In this document: piece by piece, positions 1 through 9,514 of the stretch | How the letters are laid out: each line of letters opens with the position of its first letter | Numbering within the stretch: the stretch's first letter is position 1 | NCBI GenBank assembly: GCA_963575745.1 | Contig: CAUYUJ010017919.1 | Location: 72,975-129,732 of the forward strand | Reading direction: 5' to 3' | DNA length: 56,758 nt | Source: Prorocentrum cordatum | Lineage: Eukaryota > Sar > Dinophyceae > Prorocentrales > Prorocentraceae | Program-made: the position numbers and the translations under genes | Notes under the pieces: generated by a model | The model's database searches: none | What the model was told of the DNA's origin: nothing | Seen by the model: the letters and a program-made list of their open reading frames with translations, nothing else

Positions 1-69
1 GCAAGAAGCAGGCCCAACGGGCGGGGCGTTCTGCCTGGCGCAGCGCAACTTCAGTCTCCTCTGGGGCGC

Positions 70-2448
70 TCAGTAACCAAATGCCTTGGTGGTGGCATCC
101 AAGCAAGCCATATAGTCCTCGGGCTTCATCAGCGGGTGGTACGCCGGGAAGTTCTCGCCGTCGCACGTGGGCTTCCACTTCTTGTTCTTTTTCTCCGCGG
201 TTGGCCGGTCGGCCTCGCAGGTTCCGTCCAACTTGGTGCCGAATGCCTCTCCACGAGAGACACCGTTCGCATCCAAGCAAACCTGCGCAAACAGATCCTC
301 GCCCATGGGGCCGTACTTGCCTCCGTCAATGCCCGTTTTCCAATCGACGGTGTCCTTGCACGAGGCCATCGACCCCAGGAGCGTCTCGAAGGCCACCGCC
401 GAGAAAATCTCCAAGCTGCCGAACCACCCATCCGCCACCGTGCCGTAGGCACGTTGGGGCGTGCTAGAATGCTCCTCGTTTATCTGGTGAGGGTTCTTCA
501 GTGCTTCTATGGACGATCCGCCCCACCTCCTACTGGCGCGCGTCCTTCGAAAATCGCCCCCTCTGAATCTGCTTTGGGGCGCCACTTTCTGCCTCCAGGC
601 GGCTCCAAGACATTTGAAAAATCGTCCAAAACGGTTGCAAAAAGACCCAAGACCACCCGAAGACTCCCCAGGATCCAGGAAGTCCCCAAGATGCCCCGAC
701 AGGCCCCAAGAAGCCTCCAATTGACTTTCAAAGAGGCCTCCAGCGAGGCCCTAGAAAGCGAAAGGCACTAAAAACCTTGAACGGCAATTGATGTTTTTGA
801 TCCCGAATCGTTTGGCTTCAGATTGCTCCAAGAAGCCGCTAGAACGGCCCAAAACTGTCCAATAAGAGCCCCCAGAACGCCCCACCCAAGAACCCTCCAA
901 GGCGACCCCAAAACCGAGGGAACGAGGTCGAGTTTAAGACCCACGGGTCAGACCGCGCGCTGCATTGGCGCAGGTCGGAAACTCACCCTGAGACTCTCCG
1001 AAGACGGCCCAACGAGCCCTCGAAGACGACAAAATCTCCCCCAGAGGCTCCAAGAAAGCTCCAAGAGACGCCCAAAGAGTCATCCGGCGAGGCGTTCACA
1101 ACAGAAACAGATTGAAAAACAGTCACGAAAACAATGTGTTGGGATCCCCGAGGCCGTTCGGCTTAAGATCGCCTCGGGAAAGCTTCAGAGAGCCCCGGGA
1201 TGCCCCCATGACGGCCCTAAACTATTTGAACCCAAGAGGGCCCCCAATGGCCCCAAGACTGCCTGAGAACCCTCCAAAGCGGCCCAAGACGGCCCCAAGA
1301 CCGAGGGGACAAAGTCGAGTGTAAGATCCACAGGAATTGAGGCCGCGCGCTGCACTGGCGCGGGTCGCAAACTCACCCTAACACCGCCCGAAGACGGCCC
1401 GACGGGCCCCAAAACCAGGTGGCCCCATCGCTGCCCCAGAACACCTCAAGACGGCCACAACACTGAGGGAACGAGGACGCGTTTAAGACCCGTGCGAGTT
1501 CAGACCGCGTGCTGAACTGGCGCGGGCATTCAACTCAACCCCCTTCACACTGCGCTGCTGCGCTGGCACGGTGGCGGGGTTCGCCGCAGGCAACTGGATA
1601 CTTCACGCCCTTGCAGTTCTCAAGGTAAAGGCCAGTGGCTGGGACCAACTTGCTAGAGAGGTAAGACACCAAGCGGCTCGCCACGAACACCGCGTCTGGA
1701 TCGAGCTTCACGACCCAGCTGGCGCTCTTGTACACGCCCGCCTCCCCGATTGCCTTCCAGGCCTGGTAGTGCAAGCCCGTATTCAGCCAGGTGCCGGTCT
1801 CCTCTCTCTTCGCGAAATGGAAGTCCCCGTCGGCATCCTCCAGCTTCACGAGCGGAGCGCCGGGCCCGACCTCGCCCTCCTTGTCGCTGAATACCCCCCA
1901 GTTCTCGCACGCGAAGATGCTCGTCCTCCTCTCGTATGCCCCCTGGAGTAGCTCCAAGTCGTACATCTTCTTTGTGCTGCCGATGTCCTGCATGACCACT
2001 GCGAAGCAGTACAATGACGGGCCGTACCAGTCGGCATCCTTGAGGATCGGGTCCATGATGGGCTGCGTCTGAACGCACAGCTGGGAGGCGCTGGGGGTGC
2101 AATTCTTCAGGCACTTGCCCTTCCCCGGCTTGGTCTCGAAGCAGTTCAGGCCCGCAACGTTGCAACACCCCAGGCTGTAGCAGTCGTCGTCCGTGCTGGC
2201 GCACTGGTCGCGCGGGGGCATGGCCACCGTCTGCGCCTTGCTCGGAGGCGGTCCAGTGTCCGATGCCGCCCGCGCAGCGCAAGCGCGCGCCCCCGCGCCT
2301 GCGCCGGCCAGGAGAAGGGCAGCCCGCCCGCGCGCCCGCCGCGCGCAGGGCGAGCGCTGGAGCGAGCGTCCGGGACCAGGAACTGCTCCGACCCGCTCGC
2401 CTCGCCGCCGACCTCCGCGAGCTCCATGCGGTCCGTGGCCGAGGTCAT
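70..2448 (-). pseudogene. Gene copy A: GT31-like type II membrane protein, exon 1 frameshifted
   Basis: Exon 1 runs 2448 to about 1598 and exon 2 about 429 to 70 (stop TGA at 70-72). Exon 2 is intact: it holds the GED...C motif and ends KAFGY. In exon 1 the ATG and first ~25 codons are fine, and the part from the cystine-knot module (about 2227) to the intron is fine. Between about 2225 and 2400 several small indels and substitutions throw the membrane-anchor segment out of frame. The twin copy F is intact there. The damage is confined to one short patch, so a low-quality consensus is as likely as real decay. Family description is under copy F. Confidence 0.75.
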
Positions 2449-2505
2449 TGACGGCAGGTCACTATGGCTGGGAGCGCTCGCAGGGCAGGCTGGCTGCCGC
2501 AGAGC

Positions 2506-2528
2506 CTCGAGCCAAAAACGGCTACGGC
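2506..2528 (-). promoter_or_regulatory. Relict spliced leader upstream of copy A
   Basis: Read on the minus strand it starts GCCGTAGCCG, continues with five T and ends GGCTCGAG. Compared with the dinoflagellate SL it has G for A at position 10, one extra T, and G for A near the end. It lies about 60 nt upstream of the ATG, where an SL would sit in a mature mRNA. Confidence 0.8.
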
Positions 2529-2540
2529 CAGGCCTCTCCA

Positions 2541-3244
2541 CCGTTCGTGGCAGGAGGGCGCGCACGAGGGGCAGGAGCGGGAGAAGGGGAAGGAGCGGGA
2601 GCGGGAGCGGGAGCGGGCACAGGATCAGAGCGGGCAGGAGCGGGACCAGGGGCGGGACCGGGGGCAGAGACGGCAGGCAGCAAGCAGGAAGGGCAGGAAG
2701 AGGCGGGGAGCCTCAACGAGCGTGGGAGGCTGGCTGCGACTGCTCCGTCACTGCGCCCCCCCATGGGAGCCCCCTGGGCGCATGGTCCTCTTTGTTGTCC
2801 TCGCCGCAGCGAGGCAAATCGGGAAAAAATCCAGGGAGCTCAGAGCACCGCAGAGGCCTCCGTGGAAAGGCAGGTGCTGATCCACGGCAGGGGAATGTAT
2901 AATTACGGTGATGACACTCTCGCTGGCCCGCTTGCCAAAGTCAGAGGACAAACGTGTGAACGCCCAGATGTGAGCATGGGAGAACGAATGCGGCTCGGGG
3001 CCGACTGCAGCCATGGGCGTGCAGTCGACCGCGGCAGAAGAAGGGGGTCTCCCGTAATTAAGCAGCGCCAGGCTGACTGCCGCCTCAGACGCGCCTCATC
3101 ACCACCTTTGTGTGGGGAGGCGAGGTCAGGGCAGCGCGGAAAATGCTTGCACGACGAAAACAGCACACGTGGGGCGCAAGAAGCAGGCCCAACGGGCGGG
3201 GCGTTCTGCCTGGCGCAGCGCAACTTCAGTCTCCTCTGGGGCGC
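2541..3244. other. Intergenic spacer of the array unit (representative)
   Basis: This is the stretch between the stop of one copy and the relict SL of the next. It has a 6-bp purine repeat of GAGCGG/GGAGCG type at about 2565-2690, followed by about 550 bp of well-conserved unique sequence. I see no gene, tRNA or clear promoter in it. Equivalent spacers are at 8845-9514, 11981-12675, 19406-20109, 22589-23286, 31983-32671, 36089-36758, 38530-39199, 41665-42362 and 44841-45540, with partial ones at 16490-16946 and 49021-49290. The repeat block loses or gains 6-bp units between copies (for example F has one fewer than E). Polyadenylation and transcription start signals must lie here but cannot be recognised. 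Confidence 0.7.
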
Positions 3245-5629
3245 TCAGTAACCAAATGCCTTGGTGGTGGCATCCAAGCAAGCCATATAGTCCTCGGGCT
3301 TCATCAGCGGGTGGTACGCCGGGAAGTTCTCGCCGTCGCACGTGGGCTTCCACTTCTTGTTCTTTTTCTCCGCGGTTGGCCGGTCGGCCTCGCAGGTTCC
3401 GTCCAACTTGGTGCCGAATGCCTCTCCACGAGAGACACCGTTCGCATCCAAGCAAACCTGCGCAAACAGATCCTCGCCCATGGGGCCGTACTTGCCTCCG
3501 TCAATGCCCGTTTTCCAATCGACGGTGTCCTTTGACGAGGCAATCGCCCCAGGAGCGTCTCGAAGGCCACCCTTCCGAGAAAATCTCAAGCTGCGAACCA
3601 CCCATCCGCCAACGGAAGTAGGCACGGGGGCGTGCTAGAATGCTCCTCGTTTATCTGGTGAGGGTTCTTCAGTGCTTCTATGGACGATCCGCCCCACCTC
3701 CTACTGGCGCGCGTCCTTCGAAAATCGCCCCCTCTGAATCTGCTTTGGGGCGCCACTTTCTGCCTCCAGGCGGCTCCAAGACATTTGAAAAATCGTCCAA
3801 AACGGTTGCAAAAAGACCCAAGACCACCCGAAGACTCCCCAGGATCCAGGAAGTCCCCAAGATGCCCCGACAGGCCCCAAGAAGCCTCCAATTGACTTTC
3901 AAAGAGGCCTCCAGCGAGGCCCTAGAAAGCGAAAGGCACTAAAAACCTTGAACGGCAATTGATGTTTTTGATCCCGAATCGTTTGGCTTCAGATTGCTCC
4001 AAGAAGCCGCTAGAACGGCCCAAAACTGTCCAATAAGAGCCCCCAGAACGCCCCACCCAAGAACCCTCCAAGGCGACCCCAAAACCGAGGGAACGAGGTC
4101 GAGTTTAAGACTCACGGGTCAGACCGCGCGCTGCATTGGCGCAGGTCGGAAACTCACCCTGAGACTCTCAGAAGACGGCCCAACGAGCCCTCGAAGACTA
4201 CAAAATCTCCCCCAGAGGCTCCAAGAAAGCTCCAAGAGACGCCCAAAGAGTCATCCGGCGAGGCTTTCACAACAGAAACATATTGAAAAACAGTCACGAA
4301 AACAATGTGTTGGGATCCCCGAGGCCGTTCGGCTTAAGATCGCCTCGGGAAAGCTTCAGAGAGCCCCGGGATGCCCCCATGACGGCCCTAAACTACTTGA
4401 ACCCAAGAGGGCCCCCAGATGGCCCCAAGACTGCCTGAGAACCCTCCAAAGCGGCCCAAGACGGCCCCAAGACCGAGGGGACAAAGTCGAGTTTAAGATC
4501 CACAGGAATTGAGGCCGCGCGCTGCACTGGCGCGGGTCGCAAACTCACCCTAACACCGCCCGAAGACGGCCCGACGGGCCCCAAAACCTGATGGCCCCAT
4601 CGCTGCCGCAGAACACCTCAAGACGGCCACAACACTGAGGGAACGAGGACGCGTTTAAGACCCGTGCGAGTTCAGACCGCGTGCTGAACTGGCGCGGGCA
4701 TTCAACTCAACCTCCTTCACACTGCGCTGCTGCGCTGGCACGGTGGCGGGGTTCGCCGCAGGCAACTGGATACTTCACGCCCTTGCAGTTCTCAAGGTAA
4801 AGGCCAGTGGCTGGGACCAACTTGCTAGAGAGGTAAGACACCAAGCGGCTCGCCACGAACACCGCGTCTGGATCGAGCTTCACGACCCAGCTGGCGCTCT
4901 TGTACACGCCCGCCTCCCCGATTGCCTTCCAGGCCTGGTAGTGCAAGCCCGTATTCAGCCAGGTGCCGGTCTCCTCTCTCTTCGCGAAAGGAAGTTACCC
5001 CTTCGGCACCTCATGCTTCACGGCGGCAGCGACGTAGCCGACCTCGCCATACTTGTCGCTAGAATACCCCCCCAGTTCTCGCACGCGAAGATGCTCGTCC
5101 TCCTCTCGTATGCCCCCTGGAGTAGCTCCAAGTCGTACATCTTCTTTGTGCTGCCGATGTCCTGCATGACCACTGCGAAGCAGTACAATGACGGGCCGTA
5201 CCAGTCGGCATCCTTGAGGATCGGGTCCATGATGGGCTGCGTCTGAACGCACAGCTGGGAGGCGCTGGGGGTGCAATTCTTCAGGCACTTGCCCTTCCCC
5301 GGCTTGGTCTCGAAGCAGTTCAGGCCCGCAACGTTGCAACACCCCAGGCTGTAGCAGTCGTCGTCCGTGCTGGCGCACTGGTCGCGCGGGGGCATGGCCA
5401 CCGTCTGCGCCTTGCTCTGGAGGCGGTCCGTGTCCGAGGCCGCCCCGCGCAGCGCAAAGCGCGCTGCCCCCGCGCCTGCGCCGGCCAGGAGCAGGGCGGC
5501 CACGCCCGCGCCGCCCGCCGCGCGCCAGGGCGAGCGCCTGGCGCGAGCGTCCTGGACCAGGAACTGCTCCGACCCGCTCGCCTCGCCGCCGACCTCCGCG
5601 AGCTCCATGCGGTCCGTGGCCGAGGTCAT
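3245..5629 (-). pseudogene. Gene copy B: GT31-like protein gene, both exons damaged
   Basis: Exon 1 runs 5629 to about 4770 and exon 2 about 3603 to 3245. The N-terminal 180 or so codons are intact, covering the anchor, the cystine-knot-like module and the DWYGPSLYCF segment. Frame is lost in a patch at 4985-5065, where several bases differ from the twin copy G. A second patch at 3530-3640 disrupts the start of exon 2 and leaves it one base shorter than in other copies. Unlike G, it lacks the 4-bp insertion before the DPD motif. Both patches look like local consensus errors. Confidence 0.7.
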
Positions 5630-5686
5630 TGACGGCAGGTCACTATGGCTGGGAGCGCTCGAAGGGCAGGCTGACTGCCGCAGAGC

Positions 5687-5709
5687 CTCGAGCCAAAAAC
5701 GGCTACGGC
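5687..5709 (-). promoter_or_regulatory. Relict spliced leader upstream of copy B
   Basis: Same 23-nt variant as at copy A (extra T, GGCTCGAG end). The mobile element starts 12-13 bp further upstream. Confidence 0.8.
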
Positions 5710-5891
5710 CAGGCCTCTCCACTTAGGGGTGTAGAGTCAGAGCCATAATTTAGTCATGTTTGTGTGCGTGTGTGTGGTTTTGTGTTTTTTTTGTTTTTTC
5801 TATGTTCCGTCCGGTATCTGTTTGTGTGCGTTTGTGTCTGTTTGTGTTTTCTGGCCTGTTCCCCACCGGACAGGTTGGGGTCGCTAGATTT

Positions 5892-7077
5892 GAGAGAGCG
5901 TGATCCACCGCCGCTTTACTGTGGAAAATTGCCAACCTTTTCCTCCGGAGCCCGGGGGTCGCCCCCCTCCACCCCTCCGAAAACACCCACACCACACATG
6001 GAACCCGTCCCACCCCCGTCCTGATTGGCAAAAACCCCCCCCCTCCACTAACCCTCCCCCCAACCCCCCCCCCCCCCCCCCACCGAAAACAGGGGGGTCA
6101 CCACGGTCCCGAACCCCTCCCCCTCCTCACCTACGGATCCGGAAAAAACGGGGGGGGTGGGTCACTACTCGGTTTTCGAAACCCCCCACCCCTCGAAAAC
6201 CGGAGTGGGATCACACTACCAAGCCGGTTCGTACCCCTCCCCACCCCCCAATCACCGCCACCCCCCCAATCACCGCCAGCAAAGACTCCCAGTCCTTACC
6301 ATCGCATACATCCTCCACTGTTTTCCCAGCACCAGGTTCCCAACCACCACCTGTCCACCCTGTGTCCCACACCAGTCTGCCCCACCACTGTCCCACTGTC
6401 CCCACAATGTCCCCACCACTGTTTCCACCACGGTTCCACTCTCCCCACTTTCTCCACGGCCCCAACCACTGCCCGACTATCCCCACTGTCCCCACTGTCC
6501 CACTGACTCCTCCGCTGTCCCACTGAGCTGTCCCACTGGTCCCACCACTGTCCCCACTGTCCGCACCACCGTCCCCACTTGTAATCTGTCCAATTGTCAC
6601 CACCGCCGTCCTCGCACCGCCTTCACCACTGTCCCACCCACCATTGTACCCTCCACTGTCCCACTGTTTCCACTTCGTTCCCACTGTGCCCACACCACTG
6701 TCCCCACCACCACCGTCCCCACCACTGTCCACTGTCCCCCTCTGTTCCCACCATTGTCCCCACCACTGTCCCCGCCACTACCGGCCCTCTACTGTCCCAC
6801 TGTCCCACCGTCCCCACCACTGTCCCGCTGTCCCCTCACCACTGTCCCACCAACACCGTCCCCGCCTCTGTCCGCACCCCCACTCGGTTTTCGAGGGGGG
6901 GGAGGGGTTCGAACTGGGTAGTGACCCCCCCCCCTTTTTCATGAGAGCTGGGAGAGGGGGGAGGGGTTCGAACCGGTAGTGACCCCCCCGGTTTTCCCGA
7001 GAGGGGGGGGGGGAGGGGTTCGAACCGGTAGTGACCCCCCCCGGTTTTCCGCCAGCAGCGGTAGAACACGCTCTTTC
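5892..7077. mobile_element. Nested inverted-repeat element 2 (8-bp duplication CTAGATTT)
   Basis: Direct repeats CTAGATTT flank it at 5884-5891 and 7078-7085. The first 23 nt (GAGAGAGCGTG...) match the reverse complement of the last 23 at 19 positions. Insertions at 35152 and 48025 carry one copy of the site, at 35308-35315 (last base differs) and 48180-48187, so they show the empty site. Inside, three ~50-bp units containing GGTTCGAACC-type sequence lie at each end in opposite orientation, around a tract of CCACTGTCC-like repeats. There is no coding sequence. Confidence 0.82.
6330..6870. repeat. CCACTGTCC-type degenerate tandem repeat
   Basis: About 540 bp of short units of the form CCCCACTGTCC/CCACCACTGTCC. 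It forms the core of nested element 2 and recurs at about 26330-26880. Reading frames through it are low-complexity products of the repeat. Confidence 0.85.
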
Positions 7078-7099
7078 CTAGATTTGAAAAACAGACCTC

Positions 7100-7380
7100 C
7101 CGGCCACTCCCACCTGCATGCCGCGCCGCCAGACCCCAAATTGTCCGAGTGTCCCGTGATCCCGCCCTCGCCTCGCAAACACGACAAATGACACCAGGCA
7201 TAACGCGGCCAGCCAGACACCCAGGTTGCCCCGAGTGTCCCCGTTATCCCGCCTCGCGCCCTCGACAAACACGTCAGAACATACCCTGCATACCGCGGCC
7301 GCCAGACCCCAAGTTGCCCCGAGCGTCCCGGTTATCCCGCCTCGCGCCCTCGACAAACACGACAGAACACAGTATGGCAC
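7100..7380. repeat. 88-bp minisatellite, three units
   Basis: Units begin CCCTGCATACCGCGGCCGCC and contain CCTCGCGCCCTCGACAAACAC. They repeat every ~88 bp, the first being divergent. The same array is in the other outer-element insertions at about 27112-27385, 35343-35612 and 48212-48570, the last with four units. Confidence 0.85.
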
Positions 7381-7385
7381 GACAT

Positions 7386-8391
7386 CCGCCGGGCCCCTTT
7401 GTGGGGCAACAGGCTGTAGGCGCGGGTATTCGCAGTTCCTGTGTCAGTCGTTAGCTTGCAGCTTATAGTGTTACAGTTCTGATTCTTGCTGGTTACTGTA
7501 ACTAGTTTGATTGGGACGCGCGAGGGGGGGGAAGGGCCCAAACAGTATTAGCACCTCATGGGCCGTTGTCTGAATTACTGGGGGGGCTCGAAATCGACAC
7601 CCTCACGCAGATCCGCGGGGTCAGGGTCCAAAAACACATGGGATTTGCCACATTTCTGAAATTCGGTGCCACCCCTCACGCAGATCCGCGGGGTCAGGGT
7701 CCAAAAACACATGGGATTTGCCACATTTCTGAAATTCGGTGCCACCTCTCACGCAGATCCGCGGGGTCAGGGTCCAAAAACACAAGGGATTTGCCACATT
7801 TCTGAAATTCGGTGCCACCCCTCACGCAGATCCGCGGGGTCAGGATCCAAAAACACAAGGGATTTGCCACATTTCTGAAATTCGGTGCCACCCCTCACGC
7901 AGATCCGCGGGGTCAGGGTCCAAAAACATAAGGGATTTGCCACATTTCTGAAATTCGGCGCCACCCCTTACGCAGATCCGCGGGGTCAGGGTCCAAAAAC
8001 ACAGGGGATTTGCCACATTTCTGAAATTCGGTGCCACCCCTCACGCAGATCCGCGGGGTCAGGGTCCAAAAACATAGGGGATATGCCACATTTCTGAAAT
8101 TCGGTGCCACCCCTCACGCACATCCATCGCAAGGCGTGTAACCCAAACTGCGAGAACTCCCTCGGCCCTTTAATCGCAAGGTGTGGTAAACAAGCCCGTA
8201 AACCATACACGTCTTACCAATCGCCAGGTGTGGTAACCCCTCTTGTGATCAGTTGGTTTTGCTGATTGCGAATCGGCTTCGCATGAAGTTTCGATACTGC
8301 TTCACGACAGCGCCAAGGCCTCATGACTTAGCTCTTCCATGGCCCATTCTCCGAGAGAGGGGGCCGGCGGCAGGGGGCGAAGCCCTTACGG
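7386..8391. mobile_element. Nested insertion 3, flanked by AT (1.0 kb)
   Basis: It lies between AT at 7384-7385 and AT at 8392-8393. The insertion at 48025 has the same flanks joined with a single AT (48579-48580), which gives an exact empty site. The left end starts CCGCCGG, and an inverted copy of that sequence lies about 21 nt inside the right end (perfect over 13 nt in the twin at 27391). The interior holds a 73-bp minisatellite and degenerate TCGCAAGGTGTGG repeats. No coding sequence is seen. Confidence 0.65.
7596..8124. repeat. 73-bp minisatellite, seven units
   Basis: Units contain CACGCAGATCCGCGGGGTC and GATTTGCCACATTTCTGAAA and repeat every 73 bp from about 7604. A partial eighth unit breaks off at CACGCACATCC. 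Units abut one another with no unique spacers, so this is not a CRISPR array. Confidence 0.92.
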
Positions 8392-8794
8392 ATAATATGA
8401 CAGAACAGAGCAAGAGCATGACAGAACATTGCAGAACATAAAATATCAACATCATGACAAAATAGAGGACACCAGCATATCACAGAACATGCCCGAGCAG
8501 AGCATGACAGAACAGATGTGTTTTGTGTGCTTTCGTGCATGTGCCGCAACGGTCTGGACAGTCACGCAGGGGAGGGACGACGAGGAACAGAGGAGGGGAG
8601 GTCTGCTACAAAAGCCTCGAGGGCCACCTCTGGGGCCGACAGAATGACGGAGAATTGGGGCAGGGAGTGGCTAAGGATAGAAAGGGGGGGGCGAAGGATA
8701 AAAGCGGGAGGGGAACGCGAGCGGCGCACCGAGGAGCACAAGCGGAGAGAAAGGAAGTTCTTCGGTTGATCATACCAAGAAAAGGGCGAGGTTG
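8392..8794. other. Right arm of outer element, no gene seen
   Basis: It holds short AGCATGACAGAAC-like repeats (about 8394-8515), then purine-rich sequence to the right inverted repeat. It is shared with all other insertions of the element. No RNA gene or credible reading frame was found. Confidence 0.6.
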
Positions 8795-9514
8795 ATGACT
8801 AAGTTAAGGCTCTGACTTTGCACACACACACACACACAACTCCACCGTTCGTGGCAGGAGGGCGCGCACGAGGGGCAGGAGCGGGAGCAGGAGAAGGAGC
8901 GGGAGCGGGAGCGGGACCAGAAGCGGGACCGGGGGCAGAGACGGCAGGCAGCAAGCAGGAAGGGCAGGAAGAGGCGGGGAGCCTCAACGAGCGTGGGAGG
9001 CTGGCTGGGACTGCTCCGTCACTGCGCCCCCCCATGGGAGCCCTCCTGGGCGCATGGTCCTCTTTGTCGTCCTCGCCGCAGCGAGGCAGGTCGGAAAAAA
9101 ATCCAGGGAGCTCAGAGCACCGCAGAGGCCTCCGCGGAAAGGCAGGTGCTGATCCACGGCAGGGGAATGCATAATTACGGTGATGACACTCTCGCTGGCC
9201 CGCTTGCCAAAGTCAGAGGACAAACGTGTGAACGCCCAGATGTGAACATGGGAGAACGAATGCGGCTCGGGGCCGACTGCAGCCGTGGGCGTGCAGTCGA
9301 CCGAGGCAGAAGAAGGGGGTCTCCCGTAATTAAGCAGCGCCAGGCTGACTGCCGCCTCAGACGCGCCTCATCACCACCTCTGTGGGGAGGCGAGGTCAGG
9401 GCAGCGCGGAAAATGCTTGCACGACCAAAACAGCACACGTGGTGCGCACGAAGCAGGCCCAACGGGCGGAGCGTTCTGCCTGGCGCAGCGCAGCTTCAGT
9501 CTCTTCTGGGGCGC

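Larger units (their letters stand above)
5723..8839. mobile_element. Outer inverted-repeat element, long form (3.1 kb), insertion 1
   Basis: It is flanked by a 6-bp duplication CTCCAC (5717-5722 and 8840-8845). The uninterrupted site occurs in copies A, C, E, F, H, K and L. Inverted repeats of 23 nt lie near the ends at 5735-5757 and 8795-8817 and agree at 21 positions, reading AGTCAGAGCC then NTAANTTAGTCAT. The right end carries a CA microsatellite (about 8819-8838) and the left inner side is GT-rich. The interior is minisatellites plus two nested insertions. I find no transposase-like reading frame, so it is non-autonomous. Confidence 0.82.

Noticed and set aside
2748-3014. 88-codon minus-strand frame in the spacer, seen in several units
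   Set aside because: It has no start context, domain or trans-splice signal and is broken in copy L. Conservation follows from recent unit duplication.
5764-6031. Short frames in the GT-rich left end of the element
   Set aside because: They are low complexity, with no similarity to transposases.
7596-8124. Possible CRISPR-like array
   Set aside because: The 73-bp units abut with no unique spacers, and the genome is eukaryotic.
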